Below are positions 1-8,276 of a stretch of 64,000 nt of DNA, piece by piece. Source of the DNA: Paenibacillus sp. FSL R5-0345 (GTDB taxonomy: Bacteria; Bacillota; Bacilli; Paenibacillales; Paenibacillaceae). Each line of letters starts with the position of its first letter. The stretch's first letter is position 1. The DNA lies in NCBI RefSeq assembly GCF_000758585.1, contig NZ_CP009281.1, positions 1,612,001 through 1,676,000 of the forward strand, read 5' to 3'. Both the position numbers and the translations under genes were made by a program. The notes beneath the pieces are model-generated. The model was not told where the DNA came from. It was given only the letters and a program-made list of their open reading frames with translations, and made no database searches.

Positions 1-86
1 TTGTTCTCGACATATGGAGAAGAACAGCCGGCCATCCACATAAGGCTTACAATCGCCAATAAACCATAGTGCTTATATGGTACCAT
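1..86 (-). CDS. gerAC: Spore germination lipoprotein GerAC, N-terminal part only (cut by window edge)
   Basis: Only the first 28 codons lie in the window. They read as a lipoprotein signal: a short positively charged start, a hydrophobic stretch, then a Met-Ala-Gly-Cys lipobox with Cys at residue 21. The ATG at 86 follows an AAAGGAG Shine-Dalgarno inside the end of gerAB. GerAC-type proteins are the membrane-anchored subunit of germinant receptors, and third place in the operon after gerAA and gerAB fits that role. The start and lipobox are seen; the name rests on operon order. Confidence 0.75.
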   Translation of the reverse strand, partial: MVPYKHYGLLAIVSLMWMAGCSSPYVEN

Positions 87-88
87 GC

Positions 89-1204
89 CTACATACGCTC
101 CTTTCGTTTAACTGCAGTGAAAAGGATCGTAGGAATAAGTAAATAAATGCATGAGCTGATCCAGATTTGAATGTTCAGTAACATATTTTGACCCGGAACC
201 GTTTGCCATAACCATTGATCCATTAAGATGATGCTTATCAAAATGACGAGCCAGCTCGACCAAAATCCAATCCGAGTCGTGCGTTCTTTCATTTTTCTCA
301 TAAAGATTCTTCCGGCTCCATAAAAACATAACAGAAGAATTGATATGTCAAACACATAATTAAACATATGGAAAGAGATAAGGATGTAATCGATTCGTTC
401 TAAACCGCTCGTTTGAATGTAGCTTCCCATATATCCTATCGGAAAATCGATCTTGCGTAAGTAATACGAACCGTAAAATAATACCGAAGCAACGAACAAT
501 AATAAATATTCCATGATCGATAGCATGTTTCCAATGACCAGATATTTCGATATTTTTTTATTGGAGCTTAACCATGGAACCATAAAAACCAAATATACCG
601 GACCGGAAAATGCCGACCAAATAAACAACAAACCTTGCCATGATTGTCCTGACCATTCGGTGGGTATGAGAGGATACAAATCGTGGTAATTTGCATCCGG
701 TTGAAAGAAAAAAGGAATAAACATGACTGAGATCCAAGCCCCGCAAAGAAAGGCGATGACGACAAAACGCAATGTATTCTCCATTCCATGTGAAGCCACA
801 TATAAGCTGATCAAAAGAATGATTAAGATCAGCCATCTTTTATCCATAGATGGAAAAATAAAATTATGAAGCATTTCAACGTATCCCAGTGTGATGATTG
901 AAATTTTTAATAATATTAGCAAAAATCCAAGTATTGCGAAAACTTGAACCGTCCTTTTCCCGAAAAGCTGTAAAAATCCTTGATAGCCTTTCGCTGCATA
1001 ACTGGAAGTAAACCATTTGGACATCATCATCAAATTAAGGTGGGACAGTAGCCCCATTGCGACAATTCCCCAAACCATATACGGATGAACTAAATAAACC
1101 GGCATGATTAAAATAAAATAATGCATTTGCATGCGATTGACTAAGAGAAGGAAATAGATACCGCCAAGGGTGGAAGTTCGATTATATAAGGATAAACTCT
1201 TCAC
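89..1204 (-). CDS. gerAB: Spore germination permease-like protein GerAB
   Basis: A very hydrophobic protein of 371 residues with about ten membrane segments, as in the GerAB/endospore germination family of the APC superfamily. It forms the membrane-embedded, probably germinant-binding subunit of the receptor in the inner spore membrane. I chose a GTG start at 1204 over the ATG at 1267. The GTG overlaps the gerAA stop as GTGA and lies 8 nt after AGGAG, and the resulting length is normal for the family. The overlap implies translational coupling to gerAA. The germinant cannot be read from the sequence. Confidence 0.88.
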   Translation of the reverse strand: MKSLSLYNRTSTLGGIYFLLLVNRMQMHYFILIMPVYLVHPYMVWGIVAMGLLSHLNLMMMSKWFTSSYAAKGYQGFLQLFGKRTVQVFAILGFLLILLKISIITLGYVEMLHNFIFPSMDKRWLILIILLISLYVASHGMENTLRFVVIAFLCGAWISVMFIPFFFQPDANYHDLYPLIPTEWSGQSWQGLLFIWSAFSGPVYLVFMVPWLSSNKKISKYLVIGNMLSIMEYLLLFVASVLFYGSYYLRKIDFPIGYMGSYIQTSGLERIDYILISFHMFNYVFDISILLLCFYGAGRIFMRKMKERTTRIGFWSSWLVILISIILMDQWLWQTVPGQNMLLNIQIWISSCIYLLIPTILFTAVKRKERM

Positions 1205-2655
1205 TTCTTCATCTCCTGTCGCCATTTCCGTAGTGGTTTTAGATAGTTCGGACGCGTTTTCATCCAAATTAAAGGTCCGCGGATAAAGAGGTCATTCCAA
1301 TCCTTTCCATAAAATGGAGCGATCGGTGCTAAATAAGGTTGACCTAATGACGTTAACGCATGGAGATGTGCAAGAATCCCGATTAGCCCGATCACGATTC
1401 CCGGCAACCCAAGAAACGATGCAAGGATAAGAAGAAGAATTTGTAACAGCACCATGGATTTTGTCACTTGATAATTGGGAACTAAAAAGAAAGCAATAGC
1501 GGATATACCCATCAACACTATCAATACTTTACTTGCAAAGCCTGCTTCTACAGCAGCTTGTCCTATGACGATACCACCGATAACCCCTAACGTTTGACTG
1601 GTTTTGGTCGGCATTCGCAAACTTGCTTCTTTGATGATTTCCAGCGTTACGATCATGAAAAGTCCTTCCGTAAACGGAGTAAAGGGCAATTTGCTTCTCG
1701 ATTCCAATAATACGAAAAGAATCGGCAGCGGAATCATTTGGTAATGAAATGTCGTTAACGCAACATAAAAAGGAATCATCGTCAAAGAAACAATAAAACT
1801 TCCGTACCGGATTAAACGTAAAAAACTGGCTACCGGCCAAGGAAGGAAGTAGTCTTCCGGCGATTGGATTAGATGGAAAAAAGTAATGGGAGCAATTAAG
1901 GCGAACGGTGAATTGGAAACCAATAGCGTCAGCTTTCCCTCACCTAAGGCGTAGGCACAGGCATCCGGCCGATCCGTTTGTAGAAATTGCGGAAAGACCG
2001 TATGGTTATGATCTTCAATAAAAGCTGCAAGCTGAGAGGAGTCTAAAAATTGATCGAAATCCACACTTTCAATTTTCTTTCTTGCAAGGGAAACAAATTC
2101 TGGATTAGTTAATCCGTCTATGTACAGTAACACAACTTTTGTTTTACTCAGTGAACCGATAGTAAAGCTTTCCGTTTTTAATGTCGTTATAGGCAAACGT
2201 CTGCGCAACATTGTAATGTTTTTATCGATTTGTTCACTGAAGCTGTCTTTCGCTCCATATATAACCGTTTCCGTTTGAGAAGGTTCAACTGCCCGACCAA
2301 GAGGGTTTTCTAGTTGGACGCCTAACCACTGATCGTTGACTGAATCGTTTAGAAGAATAAATCCTTGCATTATTTTTTGCTCAGCATCTTCGAACGATAG
2401 AACTTCCGAAACTTTGGCATTGGTTATGCATGAAGAAAGCGAATTGCAAGCAGAACGATGAAGTGGTTGAATAATCGTCTCGTTTAAACGCTCTGGATCG
2501 ATTAACGTTTTTATGTATAAAAGATGAACTGAGGCACTGGTACCTATTTTGTGCTCAATAATTTCGGCATCATCCATATGGTTTAATTTCTGTTTTAGTT
2601 CATCAAGCCATGTGGACATTTGATGAATTTTCATTTGGGGGTCGTATTGTTCCAT
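1201..2655 (-). CDS. gerAA: Spore germination protein GerAA
   Basis: First gene of the gerA-type operon. The N-terminal half is soluble. The C-terminal half carries about five membrane segments, beginning near the conserved FxxPWPVASFLRLIRY-like stretch and the LPFTPFTEGLFMIVTLEIIKEASLRMP region typical of GerA/SpoVAF proteins. The frame is open back to an ATG at 2805, but those 50 extra codons are atypical. The ATG at 2655 lies 12 nt after GGAG and gives 484 residues, near the family norm; 2673 is also possible. Transcription is expected in the forespore, but no convincing sigma-G promoter was seen. Confidence 0.88.
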   Translation of the reverse strand: MEQYDPQMKIHQMSTWLDELKQKLNHMDDAEIIEHKIGTSASVHLLYIKTLIDPERLNETIIQPLHRSACNSLSSCITNAKVSEVLSFEDAEQKIMQGFILLNDSVNDQWLGVQLENPLGRAVEPSQTETVIYGAKDSFSEQIDKNITMLRRRLPITTLKTESFTIGSLSKTKVVLLYIDGLTNPEFVSLARKKIESVDFDQFLDSSQLAAFIEDHNHTVFPQFLQTDRPDACAYALGEGKLTLLVSNSPFALIAPITFFHLIQSPEDYFLPWPVASFLRLIRYGSFIVSLTMIPFYVALTTFHYQMIPLPILFVLLESRSKLPFTPFTEGLFMIVTLEIIKEASLRMPTKTSQTLGVIGGIVIGQAAVEAGFASKVLIVLMGISAIAFFLVPNYQVTKSMVLLQILLLILASFLGLPGIVIGLIGILAHLHALTSLGQPYLAPIAPFYGKDWNDLFIRGPLIWMKTRPNYLKPLRKWRQEMKK

Positions 2656-2822
2656 TATAGTCTTCTTCTCCATCCTTAAAGTAATCAAAATATGTCGTAT
2701 TATCTTGCTCAGCAATCGAAAAATTATACAACCGGCATGAACGAAAAACGCGACATGTTCATGAAAGCTGCGAGTACGTTTAAAGAGGTTCAATAATCCA
2801 ACCATTTCTGCAGACTGAAGAA

Positions 2823-2861
2823 GACCCTGACACCACAGACGTGGAGTTCAGGGTCATTTTT
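2823..2861. terminator. Hairpin resembling a rho-independent terminator
   Basis: A perfect 8-bp stem (GACCCTGA and TCAGGGTC) with complementary bases inside the loop is followed on the plus strand by ATTTTT. No plus-strand gene lies upstream. On the minus strand the following bases are only moderately T-rich, so this may be a relic or a weak bidirectional terminator separating the MerR side from gerAA. Confidence 0.45.
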
Positions 2862-3002
2862 ATGCATCACTTGATTTTTGCTGTTAGAGTGATAAGGGGA
2901 ACTTTATAATAAGTAGGGAGAAAACTTTTGGGTTTTACCACTTTTCGTTCTGTCGTCTATGCCACTGTTATGTCTACAGGTAATAGATGAACCTTGTGCA
3001 GA

Positions 3003-3104
3003 TTAATTCCCATTCTGTGTATTCTTTTTGTTTATAATCAAAATTGCACTTGCGAATGTACCAATTAATAAGAAGATACCAATCAATAATGTTACATTTT
3101 GCAT
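3003..3104 (-). other. Small ORF (33 aa) resembling a cell-wall sorting-signal tail; possible gene remnant
   Basis: The minus strand encodes a 33-residue single-span peptide: about 20 hydrophobic residues, then Asn-Lys-Lys-Asn and a polar end. Codons just upstream in the same frame read Tyr-Pro-Asn-Ser-Gly. Together this has the layout of a sortase-type C-terminus (motif, hydrophobic span, basic tail). There is no SD before the ATG and no upstream body to the protein. It is either the 3' end of a deleted surface-protein gene or chance. It starts 20 nt after the MerR gene stops, on the same strand. Confidence 0.25.
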
Positions 3105-3124
3105 ACCAGAATTAGGATATATTG

Positions 3125-3526
3125 CTACTTTATTTCATTATACTTATGGACATCTTCCGTACCACTATCCAAGGCGGTCTTGTAGTAGAAGCATTTATGT
3201 TCTATGACTTCCATCGTTTTTTTCAATTCTTCCATCTGTGCTTCTACGGAAGATTTCCGCTCCAGGAACATGTCATATCTTTGCTGTAAGGTGGAATCCC
3301 CCTCAGAGCACCACTCAATGAAATGTTTTATTTCTTTAATTGGCATCCCGGATGACTTCAGGCATTCAATTACTTTTAAAGCGTCCATATCGGATTGTTT
3401 AAATATACGTTTACCGCCGGAGGTTCTATCTATAGCAGGGAAAAGACCTTCCTTGTCATAGTAACGCAGGGTATGTGGTGTCATGTTAAAGGACTCTGCA
3501 ACTTCACTTATAGAGTATGTCTTCAT
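3125..3526 (-). CDS. adhR: MerR family transcriptional regulator (AdhR-like)
   Basis: A 133-residue protein with the MerR winged helix at residues 3-70 (the TPHTLRYYDKEGL and RIFKQSDMDAL blocks), then a long dimerisation helix containing SGMPIKEIK and a heptad-rich end. Two cysteines in the effector half could sense electrophiles, as the single conserved Cys does in Bacillus AdhR. It is divergent from a zinc alcohol dehydrogenase, the AdhR/AdhA arrangement linked to aldehyde stress. Two ATGs are adjacent; the second, 7 nt after GGAG, was chosen. The family is certain; the AdhR name rests on context. Confidence 0.8.
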   Translation of the reverse strand: MKTYSISEVAESFNMTPHTLRYYDKEGLFPAIDRTSGGKRIFKQSDMDALKVIECLKSSGMPIKEIKHFIEWCSEGDSTLQQRYDMFLERKSSVEAQMEELKKTMEVIEHKCFYYKTALDSGTEDVHKYNEIK

Positions 3527-3558
3527 CATCTATCTCCAATCTCAAATATATTTTGTGC

Positions 3559-3589
3559 TTGACTTAGAGTTAACTTTAAGTAATAACAT
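3559..3589 (+). promoter_or_regulatory. MerR-type promoter with 19-bp spacer and dyad operator
   Basis: A -35 box TTGACT (3559-3564) and a -10 box TAACAT (3584-3589) are 19 bp apart, longer than the usual 17. The spacer contains the inverted repeat ACTTAGAG-TTAA-CTTTAAGT (3562-3581, 7 of 8 bases paired). A long spacer with a central dyad is the hallmark of promoters that MerR proteins untwist. It drives the alcohol dehydrogenase and probably also controls the divergent regulator. Confidence 0.75.
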
Positions 3590-3646
3590 ATGTTTTGTAA
3601 AGCTGACGTTATAGGTTTTAATATTATCTAGAAGAGAGGTTTCACT

Positions 3647-4696
3647 ATGATAAAAGTTAATGCTCGCGCAACATTCAGTCAGGAAGGGCCATTCAAGCTA
3701 ACCACAATCGAACGCCGAGATCTGCAGCCGCACGATGTTCTTATTGAGATTAAATACGCTGGCATCTGCCACTCGGACATTCATACTGCCCGCGGGGAGT
3801 GGGGACCGGTCAACTATCCACTCGTTCCGGGACATGAGATCGCCGGAATTGTCAGCCAGATTGGTTCTGAAGTCACAAAGTACTCAGTGGGCGATCGGGT
3901 AGGGGTAGGTTGTATGGTTGACTCTTGTGGAGAGTGCAGTAATTGCCATAAAGGTGAGGAACAATATTGCCTGAGTGGAAATACGGGCACCTATGGAGCT
4001 ATCGACCGGTATGGGCAATATACGCAAGGCGGCTATTCCACCCATATCGTCGTAACCGAAGATTTTGTGGTTCGAATCCCTGACAGTATTCCGCTTGACG
4101 CCGCTGCACCGCTTTTGTGTGCAGGGATCACCACCTATTCACCTCTGCGTCATTGGGGAGCCGCTCCCGGCAAAAAAGTAGCTGTAGTGGGTCTTGGCGG
4201 ACTTGGACATATGGCTGTGAAGATTGCTCATGCCATGGGAGCTGAGGTTACTGTTTTATCACAGTCACTAAAGAAGAAGGAAGATGGATTGCAATTAGGT
4301 GCAGACCATTATTATGCCACTAGCGATCCGGAGACATTTAAACAGCTTTCCGGTTCGTTCGATCTAATCGTAAATACTGTAAGCGCGCAGATTAATATCG
4401 ACGCCTATCTTTCGCTCTTGGCGCTGGATGGTACATTAGTCAATGTCGGCGCGCCTGCTGACCCCTTGGCAGTTAACGTATTCTCGCTGATCGGCCACCG
4501 CCGCTCGTTTGCCGGATCGATGATTGGAGGAATCCGTGAAACGCAGGAAATGCTTAATTTCTGCGCTGAACATAATATTGCATCTGAAATCGAAGTCATT
4601 TCTGCTGACCGGATTGATGAAGCCTGGGAGCGTGTGCTTGCTTCAGATGTCCGTTACCGGTTTGTCATCGACATTAGCACAATGGGGACCGAATAA
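3647..4696 (+). CDS. adhA: Zinc-dependent alcohol dehydrogenase (CAD/YahK type)
   Basis: A 349-residue medium-chain dehydrogenase. Catalytic zinc ligands are visible as Cys41 (GICHSD), His63-Glu64 (PGHE) and Cys158. Structural zinc ligands are Cys94, Cys97, Cys100 and Cys108. The nucleotide-binding glycine motif GLGGLGH lies at 182-188. Such enzymes reduce aldehydes with NAD(P)H in the cytoplasm. The divergent MerR gene and its promoter suggest induction by reactive aldehydes, as for Bacillus subtilis adhA. A GAGAGG Shine-Dalgarno precedes the ATG. Confidence 0.85.
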   Translation: MIKVNARATFSQEGPFKLTTIERRDLQPHDVLIEIKYAGICHSDIHTARGEWGPVNYPLVPGHEIAGIVSQIGSEVTKYSVGDRVGVGCMVDSCGECSNCHKGEEQYCLSGNTGTYGAIDRYGQYTQGGYSTHIVVTEDFVVRIPDSIPLDAAAPLLCAGITTYSPLRHWGAAPGKKVAVVGLGGLGHMAVKIAHAMGAEVTVLSQSLKKKEDGLQLGADHYYATSDPETFKQLSGSFDLIVNTVSAQINIDAYLSLLALDGTLVNVGAPADPLAVNVFSLIGHRRSFAGSMIGGIRETQEMLNFCAEHNIASEIEVISADRIDEAWERVLASDVRYRFVIDISTMGTE

Positions 4697-4810
4697 GAGA
4701 CGACCTCTTTGTTTACATCACAACATGCATTGGCTTGATTAATGCCATAAAGAGCTATCGTCCCAATAAAGGGAGTAGACTGGTCTTATGAAGTCTACCC
4801 AAAATAAAGA

Positions 4811-4850
4811 ACCCAAGCGATGGAATCTCAATCGCTTGGGTTCTTTGCTT
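4811..4850. terminator. Bidirectional rho-independent terminator between adhA and the LacI gene
   Basis: A perfect 11-bp stem (ACCCAAGCGAT and ATCGCTTGGGT) with a 9-nt loop is followed by TTCTTTGCTT on plus and TTCTTTATTTT on minus. It serves the convergent dehydrogenase and LacI genes. Confidence 0.8.
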
Positions 4851-4892
4851 CATTTTCATAGGTTGTCTTTTCATCTCGAAATTATGAATTCA

Positions 4893-5930
4893 TCAACTGA
4901 TATTAGGTGTAGATTCTCTTATGATGAGTTTGGTATAAATATGAGAAACCTGATAGGGTTGCTTCGGATCATTAATTCGGGAGAGCAGCATTTCGGCCGC
5001 TTTGACACCCATCTCATTACTATAAATATGAACTGTAGTGAGATGGGGTTCTACAATGCTTGATTCAGGACCGTTATCAAAACCACTAATGACGATGTCG
5101 TTAGGAACGGAGAGTATATTTTTAAGTGACTTCATAAAGGAAACCGCAATATAATCGTTAGCGCACACGAAAGCAGAAGGCAGCTCATTGATTTGACTTA
5201 GTCTAGTATCTGCCCACTCCGGACTTGAGAAAAATAGTCGATCGTCATCGAGAATGCATTGCGAGAGATCAAGCTGAATCCCGGATTCTATCATTGCGCG
5301 ATTAAAGCCCACCCATCTTTCATTAAAACTCCTACAGTGATTATAATCCCCGATGAACCCCAGTGATGTGTAACCGCCATCAATTAACTTTTTTGTGAGT
5401 TGATAGGTACTATGTTCGTTCTCCATGAGAAGGACATCTGCTTGGAATTCAGGATAACAGACATGTGCAGAGCAGTCGATGAAAATAGTTGGAATACCTA
5501 GACTTGTAATTAGCTTAGTATATTCCGAATTGAATAGCTCAATGCAAATAATTCCGTCTACATTGGAGACATCAAAATTATTTGGTAGAGACAGGGACTC
5601 CTGATCAACGTCTCTTATAATGTGCATAGATAAATTATATCCTTCTGCACTGATTCTTTTTTCCATGCCACTGATCAGTTTCGATCCAAAATGGGAAGTG
5701 TTCGGTAAGTTTTCTGTTAATAAAGCAATGTTTCCAGAGTTTCTTGATAGAGTACTCTCAGTGTCCATAAAAGCAAACTGTTTATATTTTAACTCTATCG
5801 CTTTCTTTATTACTTTGTTTCTGGTTTCATCGGGTATACCGTTCGTTCCATTTAAAGCTTTGGAAGCTGTATTTCTGGAGATTCCTAAAGCGTCTGCGAT
5901 GTCTTGTATAGTTACTTTTTTCCTGGCCAT
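4893..5930 (-). CDS. LacI family transcriptional regulator of the fructan locus
   Basis: 345 residues. The N-terminal HTH at residues 5-25 (VTIQDIADALGISRNTASKALNG) and hinge are followed by a periplasmic-binding-protein-like effector domain up to the C-terminus. It is divergent from the fructan uptake operon starting at 6363, so it most likely represses that operon and responds to fructose, sucrose or short fructans. The ATG at 5930 has a GAGGTG Shine-Dalgarno about 10 nt upstream. The target and inducer are inferred from position only. Confidence 0.85.
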   Translation of the reverse strand: MARKKVTIQDIADALGISRNTASKALNGTNGIPDETRNKVIKKAIELKYKQFAFMDTESTLSRNSGNIALLTENLPNTSHFGSKLISGMEKRISAEGYNLSMHIIRDVDQESLSLPNNFDVSNVDGIICIELFNSEYTKLITSLGIPTIFIDCSAHVCYPEFQADVLLMENEHSTYQLTKKLIDGGYTSLGFIGDYNHCRSFNERWVGFNRAMIESGIQLDLSQCILDDDRLFFSSPEWADTRLSQINELPSAFVCANDYIAVSFMKSLKNILSVPNDIVISGFDNGPESSIVEPHLTTVHIYSNEMGVKAAEMLLSRINDPKQPYQVSHIYTKLIIRESTPNIS

Positions 5931-6251
5931 CTATGTAATTCACCTCTATATTCTTGTTCTTGATATCCGCCACAAATCGTGTACTATTTTCCATTATTCC
6001 AACTCTCTTTAATGTATATTAGTTTTCCTAAAATAGCAACATAATTTTTACAAATGCACAATTTAGTTTACATTTTATTTGATATAAAGTGTGCAAAAAG
6101 ATAGTGTTATTTTCATTATATTGAGAATTTGGTGAGATTAAAGGATGTAATCCTATTTAAATTGGCTGTATTTGTAATTATGTAAAATAATTAACGCCAT
6201 TTATGAACAAAATAATTTGTCATATGCACATAAATATTTTTACAAAATGTA

Positions 6252-6280
6252 TTGACGAACGATTAAGTGTTTGGTAAATT
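6252..6280 (+). promoter_or_regulatory. Sigma-A promoter of the fructan operon
   Basis: TTGACG (6252-6257), a 17-bp spacer and TAAATT (6275-6280) lie about 80 bp before the first permease. The rest of the 432-bp divergent region (5931-6362) is AT-rich; I saw no clear LacI palindrome or cre site in it. Confidence 0.6.
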
Positions 6281-6362
6281 GTAAAAGCAGCAGGACATAA
6301 TTGAGATTGAAAGCCCTTACTGCATCAAGATGTAAACATTGATAAGAACGGAGGTAAAGGCA

Positions 6363-7316
6363 TTGCATAACCCAATAGAAGCCGAACACGGAATAACGGT
6401 GACGCGACATAAGAGTTCCTTAATGGATTATCTAAAGAAGCACTACTTTCTTTATATTTTGCTCGCACCAGCTGTTATTCTGACCCTAATTTTTAAATAC
6501 GGTCCTATGTATGGTGCGATTATCGCCTTTAAAGATTTCAGCCCAATCAAAGGTATTATGGGGAGTGAATGGGTAGGTTTGTACAACTTCGAGAAATTCC
6601 TTTCTTCCCCCAATTTCGAAGTGATCTTTATGAATACGCTTAAATTAAGTTTCTTCGGATTAATTCTGAGTTTTCCAATTCCGATTCTTCTTGCCTTGAT
6701 GTTGAATCAAATTCGCCGTGCAGGCGTCAAAAAGAACATTCAATTGTTCTTGTATGCACCTAACTTTATTTCTGTTGTCGTTGTGGTCGGGATGTTGTTT
6801 ATCTTCTTGTCCCCAACGGGACCGATTAACCAGTTTTTTACCTGGCTTACCGGTGAACCAATTATGTTTATGTCTCGTCCTGAGTACTTCCGTTCGATCT
6901 ACATTTTATCCGATATTTGGACCGGAGCCGGTTGGGCATCCATTATTTATGTAGCAGCGCTTGCTAATGTCGATCCTGAGTTACATAATGCAGCCAATCT
7001 CGACGGCGCTAATCTTCTACAAAGAATACGCCATATCGATCTGCCAACCATTCGTCCAATTATGGCTATCGTATTTATCCTTGCAGCTGGTGGGATTATG
7101 TCAATTGGCTTCGAGAAAGCCTACCTCATGCAAACGGCGATGAACTTGCCAACCTCAGAAATCATTCCGACTTACGTTTATAAAATTGGTTTGCAGTCGG
7201 GCGATTATGCCTATTCAGCCGCAGTAGGATTGTTTAACTCTATCATCAACATCGTCTTGCTCCTCACAGTTAACTTCACCGTGAAGAAACTGAATGAGGG
7301 TGACGGTCTTTACTAA
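6363..7316 (+). CDS. Sugar ABC transporter permease (LplB type), fructan uptake
   Basis: 317 residues with about six membrane segments. The inner-membrane EAA motif reads EL-HNAANLDGANLLQRIRHIDLP near residue 205. It resembles LplB/YtcP-family permeases that work with large binding lipoproteins. The frame is open from a TTG at 6339, but the TTG at 6363 sits exactly 7 nt after GGAGGT and is the probable start. It is the first gene of the operon permease-permease-binding protein-GH32-fructokinase. No ATPase gene is present, so a shared MsmX-like ATPase is expected. Confidence 0.88.
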   Translation: MHNPIEAEHGITVTRHKSSLMDYLKKHYFLYILLAPAVILTLIFKYGPMYGAIIAFKDFSPIKGIMGSEWVGLYNFEKFLSSPNFEVIFMNTLKLSFFGLILSFPIPILLALMLNQIRRAGVKKNIQLFLYAPNFISVVVVVGMLFIFLSPTGPINQFFTWLTGEPIMFMSRPEYFRSIYILSDIWTGAGWASIIYVAALANVDPELHNAANLDGANLLQRIRHIDLPTIRPIMAIVFILAAGGIMSIGFEKAYLMQTAMNLPTSEIIPTYVYKIGLQSGDYAYSAAVGLFNSIINIVLLLTVNFTVKKLNEGDGLY

Positions 7317-7333
7317 GAAAGGAGCAACAAGCT

Positions 7334-8215
7334 ATGCCTATTAAACATTCCGGATTAGATCGCTTTATCGTCGTGCTGAACGCGATCTTCCTGACACTGG
7401 CTGTACTTATCATCGTACTTCCTTTGATTTATGTAGTGATTGCTTCTTTTATGGATCCATCTGTGCTGCTCAGTAAAGGATTATCATTCAATCTTTCGGA
7501 CTGGTCATTAGAAGGGTATAAGAAAATTCTTTCTAATCCGGCCATGATCCGAGGTTTTGGAAACTCTGTTTTATACTCTGTTTCATTTGCTATGATTACC
7601 GTTCTCGTCTCAATCTGTGCCGGTTACGCACTGTCCGATGACAGGCTCAAAGGAAAAGGGTTTTTCATGACCTTGTTTATTATCACCATGTTCTTTGGGG
7701 GTGGACTCATACCTACATATCTACTCGTTAAGAACCTTGGTCTGCTTGATACAGTATGGGCGGTGATCATTCCAGGGGCGGTCAATGTTTGGAACATCAT
7801 TCTCTCTAGAACTTTCTTCAAAGGAGTTCCGAATGAAATGAAGGAAGCCGCTAATGTAGACGGAGCTTCGGAGATGCGGATTTTCTTCAGTGTCGTATTA
7901 CCGCTCTCCAAACCGATTGTTTTTGTGCTCGCTCTTTATGCCTTTGTTGGCCAGTGGAATTCCTACTTTGACGCTATGATCTATTTAGATAATCCGAATC
8001 TTCATCCACTGCAGCTCGTGTTGCGTTCCATCTTGATCCAGAATCAGGTAGATCCGGGCATGATCAGCGACCAACTCGCCATGGCGGAAATGAAGCGATT
8101 GTCTGAAATCATCAAGTATGCTGCCATTGTTGTTTCCAGTTTGCCACTCATTGTTATGTATCCGTTCTTCCAGAAGTACTTTGAAAAAGGTGTTATGGTC
8201 GGTTCCCTTAAGTAG
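7334..8215 (+). CDS. Sugar ABC transporter permease (LplC/YtcP type), fructan uptake
   Basis: 293 residues and six predicted membrane segments. The EAA loop motif reads EMKEAANVDGASEMRIFFSVVLP. It lies 17 nt after the first permease with AAGGAG upstream of the ATG. It pairs with the preceding permease as a heterodimeric channel for oligosaccharides, here probably fructo-oligosaccharides given the downstream GH32 and fructokinase. Confidence 0.88.
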   Translation: MPIKHSGLDRFIVVLNAIFLTLAVLIIVLPLIYVVIASFMDPSVLLSKGLSFNLSDWSLEGYKKILSNPAMIRGFGNSVLYSVSFAMITVLVSICAGYALSDDRLKGKGFFMTLFIITMFFGGGLIPTYLLVKNLGLLDTVWAVIIPGAVNVWNIILSRTFFKGVPNEMKEAANVDGASEMRIFFSVVLPLSKPIVFVLALYAFVGQWNSYFDAMIYLDNPNLHPLQLVLRSILIQNQVDPGMISDQLAMAEMKRLSEIIKYAAIVVSSLPLIVMYPFFQKYFEKGVMVGSLK

Positions 8216-8276
8216 GAAACAGGCTGCACATAGATAAAGATTAATTCATTCATATCTAATTTGGAGGTCATACCCT

